Assembly (NCBI GenBank): GCA_050633585.1
Contig: JBOEGT010000051.1
Location: forward strand, 15,232 to 79,231
From: CALKZN01 sp050633585
GTDB taxonomy: Bacteria > Pseudomonadota > Gammaproteobacteria > Arenicellales > Arenicellaceae
Direction: 5' to 3'
DNA length: 64,000 bases
Shown here: positions 9,095 to 18,244 of the stretch, one piece after another
How the letters are laid out: every line of letters begins with the position of its first letter
How positions within the stretch are numbered: the first letter of the stretch is position 1
The notes under the pieces: generated by a model
What the model saw: only the letters and a program-made list of their open reading frames with translations
What the model was told of the DNA's origin: nothing
Databases searched by the model: none
Translations under genes and position numbers: made by a program

Positions 9095-10045
9095 TTAACC
9101 CAGTGTTGATTCAAGTTCAGGAACTGCCTCGAATAAGTCTGCTACTAAACCGTAATCGGCAATATTGAAAATAGGCGCTTCTGGGTCATTGTTGATTGCC
9201 ACAATAATTTTTGAATCTTTCATTCCGGCAAGATGTTGAATAGCGCCAGAAATTCCGGCAGCGATATATAGATCGGGTGAAACAATTTTACCGGTTTGAC
9301 CTACTTGCATGTCATTTGAGACATAGCCGGCATCAACAGCAGCCCTAGATGCCCCCACAGCACCGCCTAATTTATCCGCCAAAGATTCTAAAATTTTGAA
9401 GTTTTCTCCAGATTTTAAACCTCTTCCACCAGAAATAACTACCTTAGCGGATGTTAATTCTGGGCGATCAGACTGAACAAGATCTTCGCTAATAAAGCGA
9501 GAAATACCGTGGTCTGACACATCTGGTTGCTTTTCTATAACGGCAGAACCCCCGTTTAGCGGTGCCGCTTCAAACGAAGAGGCTCGCACAGTGAGTACTT
9601 TAACGAGGTCAGCACTGGTGACGGTTTCAAGTGCATTACCCGCATAAATAGGTCTTACAAATGTATTGGTATCCACGATTTCGGTTACATCTGATATCTG
9701 GGCTACATCGAGTGATGCAGCGACACGCGGCAATACGTTTTTACCCATCGTTGATGAAGCCGCTAATATATAGCGAATGTCATTATCTGTGACGATATTT
9801 GTAATTAATGGCGCTACGTTTTCAGGTAAATGATGCGCAAGCGCACTGCAATCTGCGTGAAATACTTTTTCAATATTTTCCATATTGGCAACAGCATTTG
9901 CCACAGATGCACAGTTCTCGCCCGACACAAGTGCGATGATGTCATCACCTGTTTTTTCAGAGAGTATTTTTGCAGCGCTTAATGCATGAGTTGTCGATGT
10001 CTTAATGACTTGATTGTTGTGTTCAACGATTAATAAGATAGACAT
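9095..10045 (-). CDS. etfA: Electron transfer flavoprotein, alpha subunit
   Basis: 316 residues, normal for EtfA. The C-terminal FAD-binding domain is clear, with GGRGLKSGENFKILE near 205, GASRAAVDAGY near 232, QVGQTGKIVSPDLYIA near 249 and NNDPEAPIFNIADYG near 285. EtfA and EtfB form a soluble heterodimer that collects electrons from flavin dehydrogenases and delivers them to ETF-ubiquinone oxidoreductase, which is not in this window. The start codon overlaps the etfB stop by one base (TAATG), so the two are translationally coupled. Its position ahead of purU and the demethylating dehydrogenase suggests a dedicated electron acceptor. Confidence 0.95.
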   Translation of the reverse strand: MSILLIVEHNNQVIKTSTTHALSAAKILSEKTGDDIIALVSGENCASVANAVANMENIEKVFHADCSALAHHLPENVAPLITNIVTDNDIRYILAASSTMGKNVLPRVAASLDVAQISDVTEIVDTNTFVRPIYAGNALETVTSADLVKVLTVRASSFEAAPLNGGSAVIEKQPDVSDHGISRFISEDLVQSDRPELTSAKVVISGGRGLKSGENFKILESLADKLGGAVGASRAAVDAGYVSNDMQVGQTGKIVSPDLYIAAGISGAIQHLAGMKDSKIIVAINNDPEAPIFNIADYGLVADLFEAVPELESTLG

Positions 10046-10791
10046 TATAAAACCCCCGCGGCATTCAATTTTTCAACTAACTCTGGAATAGTATTGATGA
10101 TTTCGCCCGCTTCTCTCTCTGGCGGATTAGACACTTTTACAGTGGTTAAACGAGGAGATGTATCAATACCCAGTTCCTCAGTTGTGAGACTTTCAATGGG
10201 TTTACGTTTAGCTTTCATCATATTTGGCAGCGATACATAACGTGGTTCATTTAAACGTAAGTCTGCGGTAATTAAGGCAGGCAACGTTAAAGCAACTTTT
10301 TGCAAACCTCCGTCTATTTCACGCGTGACATGAACCTCTTGACCTTCAATAGACACTTTAGAAGCAAATGTTCCTTGTGGCATACCTGATAATGCGGCGA
10401 GCATTTGTCCAGTTTGGTTGTTATCGCCATCAATAGACTGTTTACCTAAAATCACCAAACCAGGTGTCTCACGCTTGACGACTTCATAAAGAGCCTTGGC
10501 AATGGCTAGTGGTTGAAGTGTGTTTTCATTTTCAATATGCAGCGCTCTATCAGCACCTAACGCTAGGCAAGTTCTTAGCTGTTCTTGGCAATTACTTGGG
10601 CCTACACTGATCGCTAAAATTTCACTGGCGATACCGGCTTCTTTTAGTCGAATTGCTTCTTCAAGAGCTATTTCACAAAATGGATTAATCACCATTTTAA
10701 CATTGTCAGTTTCAACGCCAGATTCATCAGCTTTGACGTGAACTTTGACGTAAGCATCAACCACACGCTTAACGGGAACTATTATTTTCAT
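10045..10791 (-). CDS. etfB: Electron transfer flavoprotein, beta subunit
   Basis: 248 residues. The N-terminus KIIVPVKRVVDAYVKV and NPFCEIALEEAIRLKE are standard for EtfB, as is the segment GKQSIDGDNNQTGQMLA near residue 120, which belongs to the AMP-binding loop. ATG 10791 follows GAGG at a good distance. It is the first gene of the minus-strand run etfB-etfA-purU-dehydrogenase-XRE-GFA, so the operon promoter should lie in the AT-rich stretch above 10791. It functions as a heterodimer with EtfA in the cytoplasm. Confidence 0.95.
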   Translation of the reverse strand: MKIIVPVKRVVDAYVKVHVKADESGVETDNVKMVINPFCEIALEEAIRLKEAGIASEILAISVGPSNCQEQLRTCLALGADRALHIENENTLQPLAIAKALYEVVKRETPGLVILGKQSIDGDNNQTGQMLAALSGMPQGTFASKVSIEGQEVHVTREIDGGLQKVALTLPALITADLRLNEPRYVSLPNMMKAKRKPIESLTTEELGIDTSPRLTTVKVSNPPEREAGEIINTIPELVEKLNAAGVL

Positions 10792-10965
10792 GAAAACCTC
10801 AGATCAATAATTTAAGATAAATAATATTTATATGTGAAATTATTTATTAAAATTTCATGGCGATATTCATGCTAAATGTATTTTTTGTCAATTACTTTTG
10901 AATAAAAATACAAAAAAATATGAAAAATCTACAAAGAAATATCAACAATTGATGCACAGATAGGA

Positions 10966-10995
10966 AAAACGGGTTCATCGAATGTAAACCGTTTA
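10966..10995 (-). terminator. Weak hairpin after the antiporter-like gene
   Basis: On the minus strand AAACGG and CCGTTT can pair around a loop of about 18 bases, and the 3' arm runs into five T residues. It sits 25 bases after the stop codon of the antiporter-like gene at 11020. A nested short palindrome, GTAAAC-G-GTTTAC, competes with it. It would end the rnr-rlmB-antiporter transcript, but the stem is short and the loop large. Confidence 0.3.
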
Positions 10996-11019
10996 CGCAT
11001 GAGAAATGATGAATAGCGT

Positions 11020-12339
11020 TTAGTTAGGCTTGTTTAGTTTGACCGAAGATTGTTCATAACGATTGGCTAACCATAAGCTGATTGAACACCATATGATGCT
11101 TAAAAAAGCACCTAGCAATAGAATGCCACTGCTTCCGGCTCCAATCGATTTTAATGTCGTGATTAACCATGAGCTCAAAACATTGCTTGATCGAACAACA
11201 GCAGTATCAATAAAGTTTTTTGCTTTATATTTTTCTTCCCTGCTGACAATAGAAAATAACATTTCTGATGTAGGGTTTAAGATGGCATATTTTCCAGCTC
11301 TGGTAATAATGCTTAGCGCAATTAAACTAATAAATATTGGGAAAAAACCAATTAAAACGAAGCCCACTGTAAACACAATTGGCAAAATCAACAGCGTGTG
11401 TTTATAGCTAATCCAATTTATTAACCTGCCAGTGATAAAAATTTGTAAAAATAAAGTTAACGAGTTTACGGCTAAGTCGGCCAGTGAAAAGAGTTTGGTT
11501 CGTTCTTGAGGTGAGGAGAATGTTTTTTCAATTGCTGTTGCTAACTCAATAGAGAGGAAAGTAGATATGATTGCGAAAATAATACCAAAAGCTGCGATCA
11601 TTCTGAGATAAGGCGATTTGAATGTGAGTTTAATTCCATCAAATATGCCCCCTTTTAAGCGCGTACTATTAGTGTCTTGAGCATTATTGCGATGCAAACT
11701 ATTTGAAAAATTATGATTAGAAGACAGTTTTTTGATCTTTAAAATACATATGATTGTTAAAGATAAAATACCGGCTGATATCAATAATAAATATCCAAGA
11801 CCTATTTTCTCCACCAAGGTCGCTGTAATAATAGGTCCCGTTAATGCTCCTGCAGTGCCTCCGGCGGCAATCGCGGAAAATAAACGTTTGGCTTGTTGTT
11901 TGGAAAAAGAATCATTCATATAACTCCAAAATAAGGAGATGATGAACATATTGAATACATTGACCCAAACGTAAAAACTTCGAGATACCCACACCGATTC
12001 TTTCAGCGCATCAAATGTTTCGAACAGGAAAAAGAATGCCACTAAATTACAAGCAAAAAAAGCGGTACAAACGCTTAGAAATTGTTGAGTTTTGAAATGG
12101 GTGGTTAACCAGCCAAACACCGGAGTGATTGCAATCATGACTATTGCGGCTGATAGCAATAGCCATTGAATATTTTCAACGCCATTTTGTATCACCATTT
12201 CGTTACGAATGGGCCTGATAATATAATAGGCGCACAAGAGTAAATAGAAATATAAACAGGCAAAGAAAAGTAAGAGCCCCTCTTCTTTGGTCTCAAGGTT
12301 GAAAAATGTTTGTAGTTTTTGCGTGGACAAAGACAACAT
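11020..12339 (-). CDS. Membrane transporter of the ATP:ADP antiporter (AAA/TLC)-like MFS group
   Basis: About 439 residues from ATG 12339; the frame also opens with TTG one codon earlier. The protein has 11-12 hydrophobic segments. Near residue 38 it carries AYYIIRPIRNEM, matching the YYILRPxRDEM signature that I recall from bacterial proteins annotated as ATP:ADP antiporters of the AAA family. Those free-living homologues are distant from the chlamydial/rickettsial nucleotide translocases, and their substrates are unproven. It ends the rnr-rlmB run, 27 bases after rlmB, so it is probably co-transcribed. A general MFS exporter is the alternative reading. Confidence 0.65.
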   Translation of the reverse strand: MLSLSTQKLQTFFNLETKEEGLLLFFACLYFYLLLCAYYIIRPIRNEMVIQNGVENIQWLLLSAAIVMIAITPVFGWLTTHFKTQQFLSVCTAFFACNLVAFFFLFETFDALKESVWVSRSFYVWVNVFNMFIISLFWSYMNDSFSKQQAKRLFSAIAAGGTAGALTGPIITATLVEKIGLGYLLLISAGILSLTIICILKIKKLSSNHNFSNSLHRNNAQDTNSTRLKGGIFDGIKLTFKSPYLRMIAAFGIIFAIISTFLSIELATAIEKTFSSPQERTKLFSLADLAVNSLTLFLQIFITGRLINWISYKHTLLILPIVFTVGFVLIGFFPIFISLIALSIITRAGKYAILNPTSEMLFSIVSREEKYKAKNFIDTAVVRSSNVLSSWLITTLKSIGAGSSGILLLGAFLSIIWCSISLWLANRYEQSSVKLNKPN

Positions 12340-12366
12340 CAAATTGATTGTATTTTCACTAACGGA

Positions 12367-13149
12367 TCATTTATGTGCCCGTTGTCGATTGATTTCATAA
12401 AGGCAAATTCCTGTTGCGACAGAAACATTCAAGCTATTGACAACACCTGCCATGGGCAGTTTGACGAGATAGTCGCAGGCTTCTTCAGTTAAACGACGCA
12501 TGCCAGACCCTTCAGAACCTAAGACTAATGCGAGGTGGCCACTCAGGTTCGTATCGTATAGTGTTTGCTGAGCATGGTCTGTTGTACCCACTAGCCATAT
12601 GCCCGCTTCTTTGATGTGTTCAATAGCTCTGTTAAGATTTGCAACGCGAAACAATGGAACTGACTCGGCTGCGCCGCTAGCGACTTTGCTAACCGTTGCA
12701 TTTAATGGTGCTGAGTTTTTGTCGCTAGTAATGACAGCATCAACGCCAGCAGCATCTGCAGTTCTTAAGATGGCGCCAAGATTATGTGGGTCTTGAATTT
12801 GGTCTAAAATCAGCAACAAACTCTGTTCGGGAAGTTCTTGTTTTAACCAGTCTTTTAGTGCTTCTGCCGTTCTTGCTTTTGGAATTAGCACTTCAGCAGC
12901 AATACCTTGAGTGACTCCAGAATAACGTTCTTTAAATGTTTCTGATGCAATGTACTGGAATGGAATGCCATGTCTTTTGAGTGACGTCAGCGTCTGTTGC
13001 AAGCGCTGTGAAGAGCTTTGGTTGTCAGATAAAAATACATTCAGTACCTTTTCGGGGCTATTGTCCAATAAGGTAGCAATAGGATTGATGCCTGTTATCG
13101 TGTACTGTTTGCTAGCTTTCTTGCGATGTGAGGAGGAATGTTTGGCCAT
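12367..13149 (-). CDS. rlmB: 23S rRNA (guanosine-2'-O-)-methyltransferase RlmB
   Basis: 260 residues of the SpoU/TrmH class. The N-terminal substrate-binding part (about 17-95) is followed by the knotted SAM domain. Motif 1 is DQIQDPHNLGAILRTADAAG near 115, motif 2 is ALVLGSEGSGMR near 212, and motif 3 is KLPMAGVVNSLNVSVATG near 234. RlmB methylates the ribose of G2251 in the peptidyl-transferase loop of 23S rRNA. It lies 53 bases downstream of rnr, the same order as in Escherichia coli. Confidence 0.95.
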   Translation of the reverse strand: MAKHSSSHRKKASKQYTITGINPIATLLDNSPEKVLNVFLSDNQSSSQRLQQTLTSLKRHGIPFQYIASETFKERYSGVTQGIAAEVLIPKARTAEALKDWLKQELPEQSLLLILDQIQDPHNLGAILRTADAAGVDAVITSDKNSAPLNATVSKVASGAAESVPLFRVANLNRAIEHIKEAGIWLVGTTDHAQQTLYDTNLSGHLALVLGSEGSGMRRLTEEACDYLVKLPMAGVVNSLNVSVATGICLYEINRQRAHK

Positions 13150-13202
13150 ATTTTAGGTGATAGGTGTGAATTTAGACATTGTCATATAAACAACGATTTA
13201 AG

Positions 13203-15512
13203 CTAGTGTTTGCCCTTTTTCGATAGTTTTTTACGGCTGTGTTTTTTTGATCTGGTTTGAGGCTTATTGCTATGTTTTTTAGCATGCTTTTGCGAAGATG
13301 ATTTTGATTTATTTGCTAAGTCAAAATCAATTCGTTTTTGCTCAAGGTCTACTCTAGAAACAATAATGGTGATTTTTTGGCCCGCTTGGTAGTTTTGACC
13401 AGATGATTCTCCGCGCAGGCATCGCTTAGTTTCATCGAACACAAAGTAGTCATCACCTAGGTTTGCAATATGGACTAGCCCTTCTACGTAATGATCATCT
13501 AATTCTATAAACAAGCCAAAGTCAACGACAGTAATAATGGTGCCAGACAGTTTTTCGCCTACTTTATGGCTCATGTATTCACACTTCAACCATTGTGTCA
13601 CTGCACGAGTTGCTTTTTCTGCACGGCGTTCTGTTGAAGAAGTTTGTTCCGCCATCGCGGTGACTGTTTCAAAGACTTCATCGTTGTCTTTAGCACTTGC
13701 ATCGTTGATCAGCTTTTTTAACTGACGATGTACGTGTAAATCGGAATAGCGCCTAATGGGTGAGGTGAAATGTGTATAGGACGAAAACGCCAACGCAAAG
13801 TGTCCATCATTCTCTTGTGAATACCGCGCTTGCTTAAAGCTGCGCAGTAGCGCTTGATTAATAATTTTAGTTTCAGTTTTACCTTCTGGAAGTTTATTTA
13901 ATAACTTGGTGTAATCTAACGGACTAGGTTCATTCCCTCCTGGAAGGATTGCGCCAAATTGTCGGATAAACTCCCGTGTCTCTTCAATTTTTTCTTCGTC
14001 TGGTTGTTCGTGAACCCTGTATATGCCTGCCAAACTTGAATCACTTAAAGCATCTGCGGCACAAATATTAGCCGCCAACATGCACTCTTCAATTAAACGA
14101 TGAGCAAAGTTGCGTTCTCTGGGAATTATTTTATCTATCTTTCTGTCGTCATTAAAAACGATCATGGGTTCAGCAATATTTAAATCAATTGACCCCTTTT
14201 CACGTCGCTTGGCACCTAATAGTTTCGCAAGCCTCTCTAGTTCGTGTAATGATTCAACTACTTTATCTTTGGAGAGTGAAATGGGTAATAGCTCTTGATC
14301 CGAAGTCTGTCGTTTTGTGTTTAGGTAGCCTGCGACTTGTTCATAGGTGAGTCTTGCATGTGAATGCATAACGGCTTGATAAAATTCAAAATGTTTGATC
14401 TCTCCTTTTTGTGTGATTTCCATGTCACAGACCATGCATAAACGATCAACATTAGGGTTTAATGAGCATAAGCCATTACTCAACACTTCTGGTAGCATCG
14501 GAATAACTTGCCTAGGAAAGTAGACTGAGTTGCCTCGGAGCCACGCTTCTGAATCCAAAGCCGTTTTCAATTTAACGTAATGGGACACGTCTGCAATAGC
14601 GACGACTAGCCTAAAGCCATTGCCTTGTTGTTCGCAAAAAACGGCATCATCAAAGTCGCGTGCGTCTGCTCCATCAATAGTGACTAAGGGTAAGTGTCGA
14701 ATATCGTTGCGATTAGGGAAATCGTCACCATTGACGTCTTTTGGCAGTTTTTGTGTTTCTTTATCAATGTTGCTAGGCCACTCATCAGGAATCGAGAATT
14801 CATTTTTTGCAATTTCTATTTCCATGCCTGGTGCTAAATAATCACCAAGAATCTCAATCACTTGACCTACGGGTTGGAAGTTTTTCGTTGGAAATTGTGT
14901 AATTTTGCATATCACAACTTGCCCGCTGTCTGGCAAATTTTCCAGTTCTTTTAAAGAGTCTGGGGGAATGAAGATATCCTGAGAGATGCGCTGATCATTA
15001 GGGACCACAAAGTTAAGTCCACGTTCAGTAAAGAATCGACCGACGACTTCTTCAGAGCCTCTTTCTACAATGTCGATAATGTGTCCGAGGCGTTTATTGC
15101 GACGATCTTTTCCAGTGACTCTAACGTTGACGGTGTCTCCATGTAATACTTCATGCATATCATGGTTTCGTAAAAAGATTTTTTCACCGCCGTTTATGGG
15201 TAAAACATAGCCATGCCCATCCGTGTGGCCGACAATCTTTCCGATGACTTCTTTAATTTGATCTTGAATAGCCCAACGATTTCGTCTGACTTGGGTTATT
15301 TTCCCTTCTTCTCGTAAATACTCGAGAGTTTTATAGGTTTCTTCGATACCTCGTTTGCCTCCTTGGCCAAGTACCTGAGCTATTTCACGCGTTGCAACGG
15401 CTTCGTGCTTTTGTTTTAGATAGGTAAGGACAATGTCCCCACGTAGTCGTGAATGCTTTTTAGATGTTTGTTTTGATTGTTTTTTATTCGTTGTGTTTTT
15501 ATTAGTTGTCAT
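13203..15512 (-). CDS. rnr: Ribonuclease R
   Basis: 769 residues. An N-terminal helix-turn-helix region (about 25-85) is followed by cold-shock domains, then the RNB catalytic domain with TIDGADARDFDDAVFCE near 280. That segment contains the aspartates that bind magnesium. A C-terminal S1 domain (about 655-735) and a lysine/serine-rich tail complete the protein. RNase R is a processive 3'-to-5' exoribonuclease that degrades structured RNA, including rRNA and mRNA fragments. GAGG precedes ATG 15512. The nsrR gene found between purA and rnr in enteric bacteria is absent here. rlmB follows in the same direction. Confidence 0.96.
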   Translation of the reverse strand: MTTNKNTTNKKQSKQTSKKHSRLRGDIVLTYLKQKHEAVATREIAQVLGQGGKRGIEETYKTLEYLREEGKITQVRRNRWAIQDQIKEVIGKIVGHTDGHGYVLPINGGEKIFLRNHDMHEVLHGDTVNVRVTGKDRRNKRLGHIIDIVERGSEEVVGRFFTERGLNFVVPNDQRISQDIFIPPDSLKELENLPDSGQVVICKITQFPTKNFQPVGQVIEILGDYLAPGMEIEIAKNEFSIPDEWPSNIDKETQKLPKDVNGDDFPNRNDIRHLPLVTIDGADARDFDDAVFCEQQGNGFRLVVAIADVSHYVKLKTALDSEAWLRGNSVYFPRQVIPMLPEVLSNGLCSLNPNVDRLCMVCDMEITQKGEIKHFEFYQAVMHSHARLTYEQVAGYLNTKRQTSDQELLPISLSKDKVVESLHELERLAKLLGAKRREKGSIDLNIAEPMIVFNDDRKIDKIIPRERNFAHRLIEECMLAANICAADALSDSSLAGIYRVHEQPDEEKIEETREFIRQFGAILPGGNEPSPLDYTKLLNKLPEGKTETKIINQALLRSFKQARYSQENDGHFALAFSSYTHFTSPIRRYSDLHVHRQLKKLINDASAKDNDEVFETVTAMAEQTSSTERRAEKATRAVTQWLKCEYMSHKVGEKLSGTIITVVDFGLFIELDDHYVEGLVHIANLGDDYFVFDETKRCLRGESSGQNYQAGQKITIIVSRVDLEQKRIDFDLANKSKSSSQKHAKKHSNKPQTRSKKHSRKKLSKKGKH

Positions 15513-15620
15513 TCAACCTCAAAGGTGAGTGTTGTCATTATCATGTTGTTTAGTTAACAAGCTATTATCCTAGCGTGTGACATAATAATGACAATATCTC
15601 ATGTTATTGCCTATTTGTTG

Positions 15621-16916
15621 TTAGGCTAAAAAAGGGTTCTTCAGAACCATAGTATGAGCTCGGTCAGGGCCAGTAGAAATAATATCCATCGGCACACCGA
15701 TCAATTCTTCTAAACGTTTAATATATGCTTTTGCATTGGCGGGTAGTTGATCAAAATCAACGACACCGTATGTTTCTTCTGTCCAGCCGGGCAATGTTTC
15801 GTAAATTGGAATGCATTTTTCCAACTTCTCGGCACCTATGGGAGCAACATCCACGCGCTCACCATCTAACTCATAGCCGACGCATATTTTAATGTCATTT
15901 AAACCATCTAGTACGTCCAGTTTTGTCAGACAGAGAGAGCTTAGGCCATTGACTTGTCGAGAACGTCGCATTAGAGCGGCGTCAAACCAACCACAGCGAC
16001 GTTGCCGCCCAGTCGTTGCGCCAAATTCATGGCCTTTCGTACCTAAATGTTGGCCATTTTCATCGTCCAATTCTGTTGGGAAAGGGCCTGCTCCGACACG
16101 GGTAGTATAGGCTTTAACAATGCCAAGTACTTCATCAATTTTATTGGGCCCTATACCTGAGCCAGATGCAGCCGATGAAGATGTTGTTGTTGATGATGTC
16201 ACATAAGGATATGTGCCATGGTCAATATCTAACATCATGCCTTGCGCTCCCTCGAACATGATGTTTTTACCTGCCGCTTGGTAATCATCTACGAGTTGAA
16301 TGGCATCAACAGTCATAGGTGTCAGGTCTTCCTTATATTTTAAGGCTTGGTCGAGTGTTTGTTGGTAATCGACAGGATCTACTTTGTAATAATTCGTCAG
16401 TGAAAAGTTATGATATTCCATGACGCTTTCCAGTTTTTCAGCAAAGCGATCGCTTTCAATTAAATCGCCTAAGCGTAAGCCTCGACGGGCAACTTTATCT
16501 TCATAAGCTGGGCCAATACCTCGACCTGTTGTTCCAATGGCTTTTTTGCCTCTTTTTAATTCACGGGCTTGGTCTAAAGCACAATGATAAGGCAGAATTA
16601 ATGGACATGCGTTACTTAGTACAAGGCGATCCCTAACAGGGACATCATTCTGTTCTAACTGAGACATTTCTTTCAAAAGAGCGTCTGGCGCAAGTACAAC
16701 GCCATTTCCTATCACACAGCGAACGTTTTCTCTTAAAATGCCTGATGGAATAAGGTGCAAAACCGTTTTTTTGCCGCCAATCACCAATGTATGCCCTGCA
16801 TTATGGCCGCCTTGAAATCGCACCACTAACTCAGCTTTATCTGTTAAAAGGTCAACAACTTTGCCTTTCCCTTCATCACCCCATTGGGTTCCTACAATAA
16901 CGACGTTTTTACTCAT
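15621..16916 (-). CDS. purA: Adenylosuccinate synthetase
   Basis: 431 residues, full length. The N-terminal GTP-binding loop GTQWGDEGKGKVVD lies at residues 9-22, followed by GGHNAGHT. The IMP/aspartate-binding segments GTTGRGIGPAYEDK and TTGRQRRCGWFD are present. The enzyme joins IMP and aspartate with GTP hydrolysis in the first committed step to AMP. It sits 44 bases downstream of hisZ and 108 bases upstream of rnr. Confidence 0.97.
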   Translation of the reverse strand: MSKNVVIVGTQWGDEGKGKVVDLLTDKAELVVRFQGGHNAGHTLVIGGKKTVLHLIPSGILRENVRCVIGNGVVLAPDALLKEMSQLEQNDVPVRDRLVLSNACPLILPYHCALDQARELKRGKKAIGTTGRGIGPAYEDKVARRGLRLGDLIESDRFAEKLESVMEYHNFSLTNYYKVDPVDYQQTLDQALKYKEDLTPMTVDAIQLVDDYQAAGKNIMFEGAQGMMLDIDHGTYPYVTSSTTTSSSAASGSGIGPNKIDEVLGIVKAYTTRVGAGPFPTELDDENGQHLGTKGHEFGATTGRQRRCGWFDAALMRRSRQVNGLSSLCLTKLDVLDGLNDIKICVGYELDGERVDVAPIGAEKLEKCIPIYETLPGWTEETYGVVDFDQLPANAKAYIKRLEELIGVPMDIISTGPDRAHTMVLKNPFLA

Positions 16917-16960
16917 GTTTTAAATTTTGCTTGAAAATGTTTGGGGGATCGTTGATAAAA

Positions 16961-17968
16961 TTAAGACTGGCTTGCTAATAGTTTAAGGTCTGCGCTGAAA
17001 CCAGTTGCTGCGCGTGGTTTTTGGTTTGATCCACTAAAACCATGGTAACGACCACCTTTTGCTATGGCTCTGCCCTCACCTTTAGTAAAGGTTTGGAAAG
17101 TTAAACCTGTGTGGTAGCGATAACCATGCAATTCAGATAGGTCAATGTGTAAATTGACATCACTACTTTGTTTAACATGTTCCGCTAGCTCACTTAATTC
17201 GCTAGTGGCTTGTTGAATCTTGTGTGCTGATGCTTCATGTTCAGCAATACTTAATTTAACAGCCGCATTGTTTTGAAACTTTTCTAAAACTGATATATCT
17301 CCTCTTGCTTTAGATAATGCAACAAAAGCGCCTAGATTGTAATCGGAACTGTCGTTTAAGGCGAGTATATCTGGTGTAGATTTTCTTAATAGTGCGTCAT
17401 AAATTTGATTGGACAAAATAGAATCAATATTAAGTGCATCAATAAGTGCCGAGAAAATTCCAACATGGCTCAAACTTAACGTGATATTGCTGATGCCTAA
17501 TGCTTCGAACGATAGTTCATGCATTTCAAGCATTGCATCAATAATGTTTTTGTCAGCGTTTAATGACTCTTCGCCAAAAATTTCAGCGCCAATCTGTAAC
17601 AACTCCCGTGAAGCACCGAGAGTCATGGGTTTCGTTCTGAGCACTGTTCCTATGTAACATAATTTATTAATAGTATTCGTTGCTAAACGATGTGCGTCAA
17701 TTTGCGCTATTTGAGGCGTCATATCAGCACGAATACCTAATGTTTTATGGCTATCGTAATCTGGAACCTTAAACGTCTGTGTGGTTAATTCAGCACCTGC
17801 ACCTTGTATTAAGTTATCCAAAAACTCAATCATAGGTGGAAATACTAAATTAAACCCTCTTGCTTGGAATCCATCTAAAATATTACGACGTAATTTTTCT
17901 AGCTTTGCGGCTTCTTGCGGAAGAATTTCATTCACGCCTTGCGGGAGTAACCAAATGGGTGCTGACAT
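16961..17968 (-). CDS. hisZ: ATP phosphoribosyltransferase regulatory subunit HisZ
   Basis: 335 residues with a class II aminoacyl-tRNA synthetase-like (HisRS-like) fold. Evidence is LLPQGVNEILPQEAAKLEKL at the start, the PPMIEF motif 1 region, RADMTPQIAQIDAH near 97, and YHTGLTFQTF plus GGRYHGF near the end. HisZ lacks tRNA charging activity and partners with short-form HisG in the first step of histidine biosynthesis. Length is at the short end of the family. Its position between the hflC/DUF2065 genes and purA is common in gammaproteobacteria with the HisGZ system. True HisRS is encoded separately at 48.9-50.1 kb. Confidence 0.93.
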   Translation of the reverse strand: MSAPIWLLPQGVNEILPQEAAKLEKLRRNILDGFQARGFNLVFPPMIEFLDNLIQGAGAELTTQTFKVPDYDSHKTLGIRADMTPQIAQIDAHRLATNTINKLCYIGTVLRTKPMTLGASRELLQIGAEIFGEESLNADKNIIDAMLEMHELSFEALGISNITLSLSHVGIFSALIDALNIDSILSNQIYDALLRKSTPDILALNDSSDYNLGAFVALSKARGDISVLEKFQNNAAVKLSIAEHEASAHKIQQATSELSELAEHVKQSSDVNLHIDLSELHGYRYHTGLTFQTFTKGEGRAIAKGGRYHGFSGSNQKPRAATGFSADLKLLASQS

Positions 17969-18037
17969 ATTAATTTGTTTGTGTCGATGGAACTAATATC
18001 TTGTGAGAATTAGCGGGTTTAATTTAAGCCCTATATT

Positions 18038-18226
18038 CTATTTGATGGCATATAAGAGTGCTATACCTAAAACGATAGAAATTCCTCCAACAATGCGAAT
18101 ATTGTTATCTGGGAGGTTCAAAATTTGTAACAGCGTACGTTTTAATCCGTTTGGGTTAAATAATGGCAGGATGCCTTCTATAATTAAATAGAAGGCAAAT
18201 CCTACACCTAGCGCTTCCCAGTCCAT
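18038..18226 (-). CDS. DUF2065 family small inner-membrane protein (YjeT-like)
   Basis: 62 residues with two hydrophobic segments (about 4-20 and 42-60). Between them is the typical LFNPNGLKRTLLQILNLPD, followed by IRIVGGISIVLG. This small family sits directly after hflC in many proteobacteria, including Escherichia coli, and the arrangement here is the same, 18 bases after the hflC stop. No function is established. It may be connected with the HflKC membrane complex because of the neighbourhood. Confidence 0.85.
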   Translation of the reverse strand: MDWEALGVGFAFYLIIEGILPLFNPNGLKRTLLQILNLPDNNIRIVGGISIVLGIALLYAIK

Positions 18227-18244
18227 TTGCTTGGAAGTATAAGA

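Noticed and set aside
10984..10996. GTAAAC-GTTTAC palindrome as a LacI-type operator
   Set aside because: It lies at the 3' end of the antiporter-like gene, over 180 bases from the etfB start, and overlaps the candidate terminator hairpin.
11063..11407. 114-codon plus-strand frame opposite the antiporter-like gene
   Set aside because: Antisense to a membrane protein with a recognisable signature; no ribosome-binding site and no motif.
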